Of a stretch of DNA of 64,000 nt, positions 10,768 through 22,644 are shown one piece after another. How positions within the stretch are numbered: the stretch's first letter is position 1; each line of letters starts with the position of its first letter. The translations under genes and the position numbers were made by a program. The notes below the pieces were generated by a model that did not search any database, had not been told where the DNA came from, and worked only from the letters and a program-made list of their open reading frames with translations. The stretch lies in contig JALMQS010000088.1 in assembly GCA_024734495.1 (NCBI GenBank), positions 1,116,001-1,180,000 on the forward strand, read 5' to 3'. The DNA comes from Forficula auricularia (taxonomy: Eukaryota; Arthropoda; Insecta; Dermaptera; Forficulidae).

Positions 10768-11275
10768 TCTATATAAATAAAAATGTACTGTTACGCTGTG
10801 ATACGTTGAAGGATCTCCGAAAGTTCTTCATCGATTTCTTTGAAATTTTCACACAACATTCCATTCAAATACACGAGTGTTTTTATAGATATTACACCTG
10901 TGGCATGTAAAAAATATTTTTTTTCGTGGAAACAACGCCAGCGCCTCTGGGGTGTAAAAGCAAACAAACAAGATTGCCGATAATATCTTTTTGGAAATCT
11001 TTCAACTGTCAATATTATTTTTGGTTAAGGGAACAATTTTGACAAGTAATATATAATTCATTTACTGTTTTAATACCTATTCTATAATTATTTGCATTTT
11101 CAATTTATTTTCAAAACTATTATTATTTTTAAAATGTATTAAAATTTTTGATAAGAGTTAGTCACAGCAACGTGTGGTCCGGTCAGCTATTATCTATATA
11201 AATTTTAACCATAAAACGAGACGCTTCCCGCCAGGGGTTAGGTAACGCCGGGCCGAAGGCCCGGGCGTTAGTTAG
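10768..11275 (+). mobile_element. Helitron-like element, copy A1
   Basis: The element starts TCTATATAAATAAAAATG directly after an A. It ends with a GC hairpin (CCGGGCC GAA GGCCCGG) followed by GCGTTAGTTAG and then T. That fits the Helitron pattern of 5' TC, 3' hairpin, CTRR end and insertion between A and T, except that the terminal C has become T. The copy at 20225-20597 on the other strand shares the body and hairpin. No Rep/helicase ORF is present, so it is non-autonomous. The 73-codon ORF inside (10791-11012, minus) is not a recognised protein. Confidence 0.75.
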
Positions 11276-11402
11276 TATTATAATATATTTGTTGTGTTCA
11301 ATAAATAGTTATAAATAAATGATATGTGATTTTACAATAATAACAATTTTACTTTCAGGTATTTAATATTTTTTAGAAAATTTGAAGAGTACTGGTAATT
11401 AA

Positions 11403-12416
11403 TCTATATAATAAAAATGAATTTCTTTTTCTTTGTAAGCGCAGATTTCTCAAATGCGTGGACCGATTTGGCTAATTTTTTTTTAAATGTTCGTAATAGT
11501 CCATTTCAGGTTAATACGTAAAAAAAAATCGGAAAAGTTGCCCGTAAAATTGGAAAATTCACGAAAAACTAAAACAAAATCTGTATAGCCAACATAGCTT
11601 GCCAAACAATAAAAGAACTAAACTAGCAAACTAAACATTTGTTGGCGGCACTGTTTGTAAGATTTTTGAATGTCATTCATTCTTAATAGCATAGATAATA
11701 GAGTTCTAACCACATTATCGTTGAAGAAGAATTTAATAATGCAACAATGATTTAAAAAAACTATCTATTTTTTTTAAAGTACATTTAAAAACAAAAATTA
11801 CAAAAATAAACTGCAACGATATCGTTGCTAAACTTTATACAATGTACTATCTTATTCTAAAATAAAGTACTTTAAAATATAATTTTACAAAAAACTATAT
11901 ATGACCTTTTCTGTGGTCCTCAAGGTACTTAATTACAATGAATTTTAAATCCCACAAATATTAATTTGACAATTTAATTGATGAACTCAAAAATTGTTAT
12001 TTAATTAAATAAACTGCAACGGATCGTTGCTAAACTTTATCCAAATTCATTTGAAATATTAATATGTTTATTTCTTTATTATTAATCAGATATCACTTGC
12101 AATTTGCAGTTCATGTTGACTTTATTTCAAAAATAATGATCGATTCTCATTTAACAGTCGAGGAATAACCATTCTACATTCGATTTTTGACGTTTCGGTT
12201 TTTATTGGGAGCCATTGGTGAAGACATGGAAGAATCGACTTAAAATCACAAATAGCAATCGATTCTTATCTAATACTTTGTTTAATAATTTGTTATGAGT
12301 GTATATTACAGTTAAATAGAATCTCAAATTATATCTATTTAAGACTTTATAATAAAACAATTATATTTATTCTCTGTTACTAATAAAACATCAATAAAGG
12401 CGGGCCTTGAAGCTAG
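11403..12416 (+). mobile_element. Helitron-like element B carrying satellite-like monomer
   Basis: The 5' end TCTATATAATAAAAATGAAT follows A, and the adjacent GTGGACCGATTTGGCTAAT block is typical of insect Helitron 5' regions. The proposed 3' end is a short hairpin AAGGC GG GCCTT, then GAAGCTAG and T (12398-12416). Inside are two GCAAC..GTTGCTAAACTTTAT blocks (about 11813 and 12017) and, at 12130-12290, a monomer of the 119-bp repeat that forms the array at 35328-36440. The 5' end is more secure than the 3' end. Confidence 0.6.
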
Positions 12417-13099
12417 TATTTAATGTATTTATTAAGAATAATTTAATGGCCGAATCAAATATCTTATTAGATATATTTGAATTCGTGTCAGAAGTCGCGA
12501 CCCAACTTTCAAAAATGCATTCGAGTCAGAGTTGACTTAGCCCTAGAGATGAAAACTCTCCGACATGTAGATATGTGCTCACCTAAATTATTTTACTCAA
12601 ATTGTAGTGAGCTCGAGCTTAAAATTCTGTTAACTAAATGAAAAACTCAAAGCAAACAAGCATTACAAATAGTATGACTTTTTGGAAGATGATGGTATTT
12701 TTCAAAATTACAGCATCACTAGAGGCTCTCTTTCGCTCCACTATTAACTTTACATTAATTCGACTCTCGAGGACGTTTCTGACATGATTTCAAACTAACT
12801 AATAAAATCGATGTTTGAAATACTCTTTAAATTATTCTGAATATAATGTTTTACCGAAATCAGAGTCTTTTATTTTTAAGATTTTGGAATTTTGAAAAAT
12901 ATTACCATATTTTTTCCAAAAATTAAATAACTTATTTGTTAATCATTGTACAAAAATTTTTAGAGAAAAGTTTTTCCTAAATATTTATATTGTTTAATCT
13001 TATTCAATGTAATTTCATCTCTGTGTCATTGTCTATTTAATATTTATTTGTTTAGTGTTGGTTTATATTAATTTCTTAAAGTACTTTTATCATTTTTAT
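12417..13099. other. AT-rich spacer
   Basis: No gene or recognised repeat. Confidence 0.4.
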
Positions 13100-14416
13100 C
13101 AGTGGCGTGCGGTCCATGAATGCGGTGGATGCGGCGCATCCCTAAAATTTCAAATATTTAGATTGTTTTCATAAATACCGTATATAAGATCAAAATTTCA
13201 GGTGGATCTTAAAATTTTCAAATTATTATCTGTTATTTCAAATATTAAAATAAAAAACATTTTTCGTTTTGAAAAGTACCTCTATTGGTTCTAGAAATGA
13301 AATAAAATTGTTGCATATCTAAAATGAATGATTTTTCCGTAAATGGTGCTGATAGAAGGTTTGAAGTCGCTGCCTGGAATATCTTCCAGTTCAAGCGTGT
13401 CAAAGACAAGTCCAGACGAGTTTTAGTCCAATAAAAATTGTTCTAGTTGAGAAACTATTAAAACCTTAAACCATAAAAGCCTATAGACACGCCCTGGTAG
13501 CGATTTGTTGAGGCCAACATCACCTATAGATGACGTCACGTCATCTGTAGGTAGGAACACCGAGAAATAGCATGGCCACTATAGAAATTATTAAACATTG
13601 AGATAAATTTATCGTAGTTTAGATTATTTATTTCGGATTCCAATAATCGCGAATTAATATTAAATTAATATACCAAAATATTTATTTATTTTTTTAACAA
13701 AATGTATTATTTTCCATATTTAAATTACATATTTATTATTTTTACAATAATTCGGGCATCGAGCAACACTCCCTTCCCATGTCCATATATACCTCCTAAG
13801 GTTCTCCCTTTCCAATAAAAAAAGAATCTTTGAAATCGGACAATAAACAAAGAAGTTATGCGAGAACGTGAAGTCATCTGTAGGTGATGTTGGCCTCACT
13901 TCACTCTGTGTTGAGAGTAGTAGAGGGCATGTCTATAGGCTTTCACGGTCTAAGATTAAAACAGTAATAATATAAAAATGGAATAAATAAAGATGATTCG
14001 GGAATCTTTAGACTAATCCATTTCTAAGAACACTCAATATATAAGATCGGAAATAACTAAGAGCGCTATGGACAATTCTTAGCTTGCTTCTAGCAATAGA
14101 ATTAGGAGAAATTTAAGATTCTCTTATAGGACAGACAGGCTGACTCATTATGGAAGGTCGATTTCCATTTCAGGGAGTATGGAGCTTAAATAATAAGATT
14201 TAATTTCTGACTTCTACCTTCAATCACACAAAGTAGAATCCGTTTGGGGCAAAGGTCCCAAAATACATTTTTTAAAAATCAAATGTTGAATTTGAAAAAT
14301 ACCAAAAATGATGCTGAATTCAATGAAATTTGCAAAAAAAAAAATTTAAAATAAAATTTCAAAAAAGTTCTTTTTTGGACATCATCCTCTGTTTGAAAAG
14401 TCACCAACTGCCACTG
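13100..14416. mobile_element. hAT-like non-autonomous element
   Basis: The left end CAGTGGCGTGCGGTCC pairs with a right end that reverse-complements to CAGTGGCAGTTGGTG. Flanking 8-mers are ATTTTTAT and ATATATAT (6 of 8, but both are low complexity). No transposase ORF is present. A second inverted-repeat element (13464-13953) is nested inside. Confidence 0.6.
13464..13953. mobile_element. Nested MITE with long inverted ends
   Basis: The left end has AAAAGCCTATAGACACGCCC. The right end reverse-complements to GAAAGCCTATAGACATGCCC, preceded by CTTAGACCGT. Further inside, GAGGCCAACATCACC (about 13512) pairs with GGTGATGTTGGCCTC (about 13882). No ORF; superfamily not assigned. Confidence 0.65.
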
Positions 14417-15469
14417 ATATATATATTTGTTCATTTATTATAAAGTAATTAGAAGAGGTGGCCTTCATATTTAGTTATTTTGGAAACTCATTTGAATGAT
14501 CTTTGATTTATTCTTAACGTCCGAGTCATGAAATGGTTTTCTCTTTTGGTTCAATTTTCGTATTACCTACCGTCTTAGAACAAAAACAATTTATACATGT
14601 TCGTAATTGATTTCTAGTAGTCTTTTTTTTCTTTGGACGGAAAATATATACTTCTAATATAGGAAGGTATTTTTTTCCCCGGAACTATTTGTTTTAATAT
14701 CTCCTGAACGTGACAGGATACTTTTAAGAAATGTTAAAAAAAAACAATCCACCTCAATATGTCTTTTAAAAAATGATAAAAGATGGCAAGTCGTGTTTTC
14801 GAGACGAAAAAGAATCCTAGAAAGGTGAGGGGAAGATGATTAAGGAACTTTAATGCAACAGGTAGACAGGGGCAAAGGACCAAGGCAGCAGGATGAGACG
14901 TATATGCCGTAATAAGGCAATCAAAAGGAGAGAAAAAATTCTGAAGAGCAATCTATGTATACGTAGATGACATAGAAAATTAATGTTTACCTATTTTATA
15001 CTTATACCCTTCATTTTGTTCCTGAAAATTGTCATTAGATTTTCAAAAACTTACTATTTTTTCAGATTATGTTAATATTATTTGTCAACGGCCTTGGCTT
15101 ATTGAAAACACCGGTTTCTAAACAGACGAAAACATTTTTCGAAATTTCTAAATCCTTTTTTGATCATCATCTTAAACACAATAAATTAACAAAACACACG
15201 AAACCAATTATTCAAAATTCATATGGGAAAACCCCCAGATTCGCAGAGACTTACAGACGTCTAGGCATAATCATCGATTATTGTAAAGAGTTGATTGGTG
15301 AAGCCTAAATATTTTCTCTGTATAAAAAACAGTTTTTTTTCTTTTGAATTTTTCTTGTGGAAAAAGCCCCTTAACAAAAACAATTAAGTATTTCACGTAG
15401 GTATACTTATATGTATCAAAAAATAATTTTCATTAACACAAATAACAAAAATCAAAGGAACATAAGCCA
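14417..15469. other. Non-coding stretch with one unassigned 79-codon ORF
   Basis: A plus-strand ORF at 15069-15308 encodes a lysine-rich peptide ending YRRLGIIIDYCKELIGEA. It matches no family I know and nothing around it supports a gene. The rest is AT-rich and unremarkable. Confidence 0.35.
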
Positions 15470-15835
15470 TTAACCAGGTGGCTGCAAATCTTCTAAAATA
15501 TATAATATTTATTTGCGAACAGCCAGTAGTCGCTGGAAGCCAAATCTGGCGAATACGGTGGATGTGTGAGAAATTCGAAGCTAACTCACGCAGCTTCACT
15601 TTTCGAACATTCAAAACGATTTTATGGATTTTTTTGATGTTTTCTGGTGTTACTGCGTTTTGTATCATCGATGTCCCTACAACCACATTTGAAGTCAGCA
15701 AACCAACGTTTTATTGTTGTTTCTGATGGAGAGGAGTTCCCATAACACTTTTTCAAGCCATTGCTTTGTTTGAACGGTATTTTTTCCCATCAAGCAGCAG
15801 TGTAAAATTAAAACACGAAATTGTTTTTGATCCAT
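15470..15835 (-). pseudogene. mariner transposase relic, internally deleted
   Basis: The minus-strand start MDQKQFRVLILHC opens the N-terminal helix-turn-helix region of a mariner transposase. After a frameshift, SETTIKRWFADFKCG and later TPENIKKIHKIVLNVRKVK follow, the second HTH and linker region. The reading then jumps to a PPYSPDLA..SDYWLF block, which belongs near the third catalytic aspartate in intact mariners. The middle of the DDE/D domain, including the first two catalytic residues, is therefore deleted. Several frame changes are needed. Upstream, GTTTGTGAGTTATTGTGCTA resembles a mariner 5' untranslated region. Clear terminal inverted repeats were not found. Confidence 0.8.
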
Positions 15836-16178
15836 TGCTCTGAAAAGCGTCACTCTTAGCACAATAACTCACAAACTAATGAATAGAATATCATGAAATT
15901 TTGACAGCTGTCTTTTGAAGGTTGGTACTAACTGAAAAAGAGGTGAATTCAAAAAAGCTAGCGCAATGTATGTGTTAGGCCCGGGATTTTTTAGCCCTTG
16001 TTTTATATACCTGTATATTTTCATTATAAATAAAACCATTTTGAAATTGAAAAAATTGGTTCCTAAAGAATTACTCAAGTTTAGTAACATGTGGAGCAGT
16101 TTGTTTTGAGGTGGGATGATCGTCTAAAGATATTGGGTGCTAATGAAATCGTTTGATTCAAATAAACATAAAGGTATA

Positions 16179-16495
16179 CTGTGAAACCCCTCAAATACGA
16201 ACTCCGGAAATTCGAACGGGATTTTTTGACAAATTTATGTTTGGTTATGTGTTATCTCGAACTCGAGGCTAGGCCAAAGATTATTCCAAGATCTCCGCAG
16301 TAAGTTCACACTAGTATTTTGCCACGATTCTTCACCCCAGTAAATAACGTCCTTTATTGTAACTTTCTTCAGCTTCTCAAGGATAGAAAGAGAACCATTT
16401 TCTTCAATAAGATATCCAAACCACCAGCTTTCAGCTAATCCGAACAAATTGAAATCCTATAGCCCCAATTAGTTCGGATTTGAGGAGTTTCACTG
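16179..16495 (-). mobile_element. Tigger/pogo-like element, deleted to transposase C-terminus
   Basis: The ends are inverted: CTGTGAAACCCCTCAAATAC on the left and CAGTGAAACTCCTCAAATCC reverse-complemented from the right, each flanked by TA, the pogo/Tigger target. On the minus strand, 16235-16447 encodes a 70-residue piece with TIKDVIYWGEESW and RRSWNNLWPS. This matches the C-terminal helix region that follows the DDE_1 domain in Tigger/jerky proteins. The DNA-binding CENP-B-type domain and catalytic core are absent, so it is a short non-autonomous derivative. Confidence 0.8.
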
Positions 16496-16558
16496 TATAT
16501 AACATTTATTTTTTGGAGATTATAGTTTCGAACGGTTGACCTTCAACCTTAGTATTAT

Positions 16559-16708
16559 AAATATTTTATCAGTTATTTCTCATGGGTTCAAATACCCGAT
16601 TGGATATAGTTTTGTTGTTATAACAAGCTATCCACATAACAACAAAATAAATTTATCTATATTCAAGTTGGGTAATTTAACACATTAGAAATAACTGATA
16701 AAATATTT
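16559..16708. repeat. Foldback element, 22-bp outer arms
   Basis: AAATATTTTATCAGTTATTT at 16559 is repeated inverted at 16689-16708. Inside, GGGTTCAAATACCC and a TTCAAGTTGGGTAATTT block are partly complementary. Confidence 0.65.
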
Positions 16709-17465
16709 CTAATTAAAAAATAATGCATACATACATACAAACTTAAGCGAATTTCTTTTCCGTATTGGCTCTGACGCCCAAAAACCCGTTTTATTTTTCT
16801 AAACGCATTTTCTCTATCTTAAGGTCATCGAATACTATATCTTGGAGTTGTGTGAGGGAAATTAATTTTATAGTTTTAATGATAGAGAACTTCGAAAATG
16901 AAACCTTCCAAAAGTGAATGTAATACTTTAACTTTCATGCTTCACTATGTAAGGGAAAGTAAATTCTAATATAAACTCAATCCTAAATTGAATACTTCAC
17001 TTGCCAAATTTCTCTAATAATTAGTATTAACACCACTAAATGACAAAACAATTTTTTGACATTGAATAATAAATAATGTAATAATATACGAGTACATCAG
17101 AGGTGTCCAACCTTTTGGCTTACATGGGCCACATTTGAAGATAAAAAACTGTCTCGGGTCGCAGATAAAATACTATAATTCTAGTGATATTTGTTAATCA
17201 AATAAGATAGTTAATTATGTAGAATAATGATAATAATAATAATAATCCACCATGACAAAAAAGCAAAAATATCAAAGCATAATAATTTAAGAGTTCTTTT
17301 CCTTCAAGATTTTCTTTTGAAATCATTTAGCACTTCAAAAAGTTGTAATTACAGAAAATAATAAATATTTTAGAAAATGGAAACATGAGATGAAGAATGA
17401 TTTTTAAACTTCATTATTTTTTCACCTGATAGTTGAGATTATAATTTTGCTTTTAGTGAATTTTT

Positions 17466-18552
17466 AACCGACTTCAAAAAAGGAGGAGGTTTTCAATTCG
17501 ACTGAATATTTTTGTGTCTATGTTACCTGATTTCTTAGCCAATTGTGAAACGATTTTGATGGTTTTTTTATATTGCGTTCAGTATAGTTTCCCATTGGTA
17601 AAAATATAAATTTCATTGGTATTGGACCTTTTTTGTTATGTTTGTTCACCTATAACTTCTTTGTTTATGAACCGATTTCAATCATTCTTTCTGGGTTTGG
17701 ATCAGTATCAAGATAGTCAAGATACCTAACTATTTATTTATTTATTTATTTATTTTATGTATGTTCAGCGAGAGCTTTTTGCCACGTGGACCGATTTCGA
17801 TGATTCTTTTTTTATTGGAAAGGGGTACCTTAGGGGTGGTCCCATATTAATTTGGTCAAGTTCTGATGATATGATCAATGACGAAATAACGTAAATCTCC
17901 AATTCTTATGAGCAAATTATCGAAATTATAATAAATAAAATCTTTTATAAAAAAATCTTAAACCATTCATTTAAAACCCGCAAACGCTTCGAGGGAATTT
18001 CTATATTTTTGAATTGAATTTTATTACCATTTTCTGATTCATTCGCCAGACGCTTTCTCTTACGAGATGCATGCAGGGTATTATCTTAAGTCACTATTAA
18101 TAACATCACTAAAAAGAGAAAATTAAAAATAATTAAAAAAAAATAAAACCGACTTCAAAAAAACTAAATGCAACAAATAAAATAATTAGAACTTAAAAAT
18201 CAAATAAAATGCACTAAAAGGTATAAAATAATTATCTAATTTAGTTACAACTAAATGACGAAATTAACATGAAATCACTTTTTTGAAGTCGGTGCTAAAC
18301 AAACTATATAAGCTAGCTTACCCGCCAAACCTACTAAGTGAGATCTGTCGAGTTTGATTCATAAAATGTATATGTTTGACACCGACTTCAAATAGTGAAT
18401 TCATGTTAATATTTCGTCGTTCAGTTGTAACTAAACTAGATTATTATTCTATACCTTTTAGTGTATTTTATTTTATTTTTGAGTTCTTATTATTTTATTT
18501 GTTGCATTTAGTTTTTTTGAAGTCGGTTTTATTTTTTTATAAAAATTATTTT
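17466..18552. mobile_element. ACCGACTTCAAAAAAGGAGG repeat with foldback, copy 1
   Basis: It begins ACCGACTTCAAAAAAGGAGG. The second half is a long palindrome: the left arm (about 18143-18298) and right arm (about 18374-18540) share AAATGCAACAAATAAAAT, CACTAAAAGGTATA and TTAGTTACAACTAAA. Each arm is bounded by CCGACTTC. The middle contains TACCCGCCAAACC. Copy 2 at 51008-51748 has the same layout with the middle inverted. No ORF. Confidence 0.75.
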
Positions 18553-18830
18553 TATTCTTGAAGCTTATTGCTTCACCTAAATGTAAATATTTCCAAAAAC
18601 ATAAAATTATTGTGATATCTACCAGGAATATGTGTTTCTGGGTAGGTAGATAATATTCATTAAATTATAATAAAGAGAGATTATTAATTAGGAATGAAGC
18701 TGTTGAAGCTTTTATTTTTGTGATTAATTTGATTAAAGTTTAAATTTTTATTTAAATCACACATGTTTTTTTTTTTTTTTAAATTTTATTTAACCAATTA
18801 TTTTACATTAATTAATGTATACCTTGTATT

Positions 18831-18900
18831 TTAGCTTCGATTCCGGAGATTGCTTCTCCACCATCGAGTGTCCTTATTCATCTTTAGTCCTTGTTTTTAA
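18831..18900. repeat. Dispersed CACCATCGAGTGTCC repeat fragment
   Basis: TTCTCCACCATCGAGTGTCC matches the core of the longer repeat at 37395-37572 and 20869-21060. Confidence 0.5.
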
Positions 18901-19438
18901 TAAGAGGAAAACTCTAATTAGATAAAAAAACCTCTTTTCCGATAATTATTTAAATTCCATTATTCCCCAATCAAGTCGATTGGATCCTCTCCTCTCTCCT
19001 TTCTTTTTCATTTAAATCACACATGATTACTTTATAATTATTTATTGAAACAATTGTATTAAAATTGTAGAGATTATTAAAATTTTATTTCAGTTCAATT
19101 TCTGATTGCAGTCCCATATACATTCATTCAGAAAGTATGCAGGTAAAAATATTTATATTTAATAAAAGTGGAGTCAAAATAGGCCAGAATAGTGTTTATT
19201 TTTTCAGAAATCTTGATACTTTTCCCACATTCATGATTGAAAATCTGCCTTTTATTTTTCGAAAACTTTTGTGGAGATTTTACAATTTTTTCTTATTTTA
19301 CGAAAAAAAAATTAGGTCAAATTTTATCAGATATGTTTTCTAGTAATTACAATAAAAATCTCAATGTTTTAAGGAAATTTATAATTTTATATCGGGCCGC
19401 ATTCATTGAAGTGCTGGGTCGCATGTTGGACACCCCTG

Positions 19439-19997
19439 ATGTACATTATTTCATCTCATTTCTCCACTTTTTGTTTTATGGAGTTAATCGATTTGGCAAG
19501 TGAAGCATTCAATTCTTTCAGAGTACGACCATATGAACCACTTTTCGGTATTTCTCAAATATTAGTCCATTTTATTTGACTTTAATTGGCAAAAAAGTCG
19601 ATAATTTTTTTTATATCTCTCCAGTTAAAATTATAAAAAATAGTAATACATAACGGAAATGAAGAATTTTATATCCATTTCATTTACAATAATTCAAATA
19701 CTTTTTGAATTATTGGACTAAAAAATTTATTTGACGCTCCAACGGCGCGTGCAGATTTATAGAGATTGCGAAGCTCGTTAAAAATAACACGAAAATACAT
19801 GCGAAAATTTGAACCATAGAATGATCAGAAAATAAAAATAAAACAGTAATTTAAAAATTTTCTATTTTCGTGTTAACTAGGCTGCTTCTATTTTATCTTA
19901 AATAAATAATTAATTAAATTCTCCTAAGTATATTTTCTATTTTTAGCCGAATTATAATAATAATGTAGAAATAATTCAATCTAATAACAGAGAACTC
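19439..19997. other. AT-rich spacer
   Basis: No gene or assigned repeat. Confidence 0.4.
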
Positions 19998-20170
19998 GAA
20001 ACGTTTCCGAAAAAATTCTTTCTTTATCAAAAGAAATTTCGAAAAATAGTTGATTTAAGAGATATGTATAAAGCAACCATAACCGATTATAGTTGCTTTA
20101 TATTTCCTTTATAAACATCTATTTTTCGAAATATCCATTTATAAAGAAATATTTCTCCCGAAACTTTTGG
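19998..20170. repeat. Foldback element
   Basis: Left arm 19998-20077 and right arm 20092-20170 pair imperfectly over about 80 bases, sharing TTTCGAAAAATAG / CTATTTTTCGAAA and TATAAAGCAAC / GTTGCTTTATA. Confidence 0.7.
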
Positions 20171-20224
20171 ATTGTTAATGAACGTTTTGATTGTTTTATA
20201 AAAGAATTGTATTTATATATACAA

Positions 20225-20597
20225 CTAGTTGACGCACGGGCCTTTGGCCCGGCGTCACCTAGCACCTGGCGGAGAGTGTCTCGTTTTATGGTTAAAATTT
20301 ATATAGATAATTTACTTGTCAAAATTGTTCCCTTAACCAAAAATAATATTGACAGTTGAAAGATTTCCAAAAAGCTATTATCGGCCATCTTGTTTGTTTG
20401 CTTTTACCCCCCAGAGAGGCGCTGGTGTTGTTTCCTCAAAAATATTATTTTACATGCCACAGTTGTGATATCTATAAAAACACTATATATAAAACACTCG
20501 TGTATTTGAATGGAATGTTGTGTGAAATTGGTGAAGAACTTTCGGAGATCCTTCAACGTATCACTTAAGCGTAACAGTACATTTTTATTTATATAGA
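20225..20597 (-). mobile_element. Helitron-like element, copy A2
   Basis: On the minus strand it begins TCTATATAAATAAAAATG and ends in a hairpin GCCGGGCCAAAGGCCC, then GTGCGTCAACTAG followed by T. This is a proper CTAG Helitron end. The body matches copy A1 (GTACTGTTACGC, CGTTGAAGGATCTCCGAAAG, ATTCCATTCAAATACACGAG), though it is shorter. The base before the 5' TC is C instead of the expected A, probably from later change. No replication protein is encoded. Confidence 0.75.
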
Positions 20598-20868
20598 GAA
20601 ATAATATTTTAGAAAATTGTTGTTTAGCTGATATTTATATTCTATTTAATTATTATTATAATTATTTTTTTATTTTAGGGTCTTTAAAACTACATATTTA
20701 TTTTATATTGGAAAAAATGTCAGTCCGTTTGAGCACTGGAGGTTGTAGGTAAATTAAACAAAAGATATAGGTAATAATTTATTATTATCTATTCATTTTT
20801 CTCAAAATCAATAATCATACTAAAATTTTAATCAACTTATTTATTAAATTTAAATTTTTTAAATTAAA

Positions 20869-21060
20869 AAACCAACTTCATTAACCAATAAAAAATTACA
20901 AAAAATATTTAACAATTTAAAATACTTTGAACTCGAGGTCCAAACATCTCACCATCGAATTTTCTTCTTTAAAATTTTTCATTTCAAAATTTTTTTGAGT
21001 CTTTATTTTAGTAATTAAGTGGAAAAATCTAGAAAAACACCTCACACTTTTTTTTACATC
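20869..21060. repeat. Dispersed repeat, pair with 37395-37572
   Basis: Shared blocks: AACTTCATTAACCAA, AACAATTT, CTCACCATCGA, TTTATTTTAGTAAT and AAAAACMCCTCA. Function unknown. Confidence 0.6.
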
Positions 21061-21286
21061 AAATATAAACAAAGTGAATGACGATGAAGATGAAGCGCAT
21101 TAAATGAGAAATGTGGGGTTAAATGCTGTATGGTTCATTAATTAGAGAGTTTACTGGTATTATTTTCAAATTTTTTAAGCATTATTCTCAATCATCAAAT
21201 TATTTATATCAATCATTTTGGTCAGGGTATATCGAAGGGTCAAAAATAAAATAAAATAATCTGACGTGATCTGATGTGGTCGTCCA

Positions 21287-21841
21287 CTTGACTTTACCAT
21301 ACAAACTGGCCCCTAAAATTATTTATATTCATGTAGGGGGGGCGGTTAGTTTTTGCATTTTTAGACTTCTGGGGGTTCAATGATTATGTATACAAAAATT
21401 TGTTGTGTTTGCTCAAACGGCCTAGATTTTTAATTTTTAACCCCCCTCCGCCCCCCTTAATTTTGGGTCGATATGCACCAAAATCTAATCAGCTCTTAAT
21501 CTCAATGGACCAAAACTACGTGGGAAATTTGGCTTCGATATTCACACTAGTTTTTGAGCTAGCTCGTCCACAAAAATTTGGTAACGCACAGACTAACGGA
21601 CAGACAACCAGACAGACTAACTAACAGACATTTTGACAGAACAATTATTATCTCGAAAAATATAATTTTTTCGATGCTCACTTATTAGGGCTTTTTTGTA
21701 GACAGAAATGCAATGGTTTAGCTCAATTTTTTTAATCAAAATAATTTCAGCCGTTTTTGAGATATTTTGAAAAAAGAAGAAGAAAAAACACTTTTTTCAT
21801 GCACGATTACAATACTTGACCATACCCTGTATGGTAAAGAA
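21287..21841 (-). mobile_element. MITE family M (TTTACCATACA ends), copy 1
   Basis: One end reads CTTGACTTTACCATACAAAC and the other CATACCCTGTATGGTAAAG. Both carry TTTACCATACA facing inward from the end. The interior has blocks shared by all copies: TATGTATACAAAATTTG-like, CGACCCAAAATTAAGGGGG (reverse strand), GAGCTAGCTCGTCCAC, CTCGAAAAATATAATTTTT. No credible ORF; variable homopolymer G/C runs lie between the blocks. Confidence 0.75.
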
Positions 21842-22644
21842 AAAACATTTTTATCATGGTATTAACATTTTCTCTAGGGTATCCCAGTAAAGATTTCATT
21901 AAGAAGAATTTATTTTTCAAAAATCATTAAAATGGTGTAAAAGGGCCCCAAAGAGTGTTTTAAGGTGATTTTTGTACCTGTCGGCTTTCAGAAGAGTTTA
22001 ACTTAAAACAAATTCACTCTTCTTTTAATTAACAACGAGTAAGTAACGATTTGACATCTTAAGTATTTTGGAAAATATAAATTAAGGAACCCTCGGATTG
22101 GAAGTCTGACTTATTTCCATAAACAATTATTTATTATTCTGTACGCCTGGTGAGCAAAGCTTTTTTCTTATTTGGGCTTAAAATTACTCTAAAGTGGAAG
22201 AAAATAATTTTCATCCGTGATTTTTGTTTTCTTAGTCTGTATGTGTGTCTGATTTCTGGTACTCATAAGCCAAGCACAAAATATCGTAGAAATTTCATTC
22301 TTTTCACCAAATCTTTGAAGATACTTATTTATAAAACGAAGAATTAATTACATTTTGACTCTTCTTCTTCCCCTTTAACTGCGGGTATTTGTAGTAGAGC
22401 CAAGTACTCCAAAAGCAAACAAAAATATGATTTAAAATATAAAGCACAAGTTTGTTTTATTAAGCCAAGTTTCACCTTTCTAACTTCTAATCGTTTTCTG
22501 ATTAAAAACAATACCTATTAATCACCATATTCATTAAAAAATCACTTCAACTCTACGAGATGGAGAAAAATGAAAAAAGTCATCTACAAGCGACCAATTA
22601 AAGTCACAGACAAATAAGCTGACGTGTTCTGATGGGGCCATTCA

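Larger units (their letters stand above)
17098..19438. mobile_element. Large hAT-like element
   Basis: The left end CAGAGGTGTCCAACC is followed by TTTTGGCTTACATGGGCCAC. The right end reverse-complements to CAGGGGTGTCCAACATGC, then GACCCAGC. Flanks are GAGTACAT and ATGTACAT (6 of 8, with GTACAT identical). The left ~100 bp is closely similar to the right terminus of the hAT-like element 56012-57419 read on the other strand. No transposase ORF is visible. An unrelated foldback-bearing element (17466-18552) is nested inside. Confidence 0.75.
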
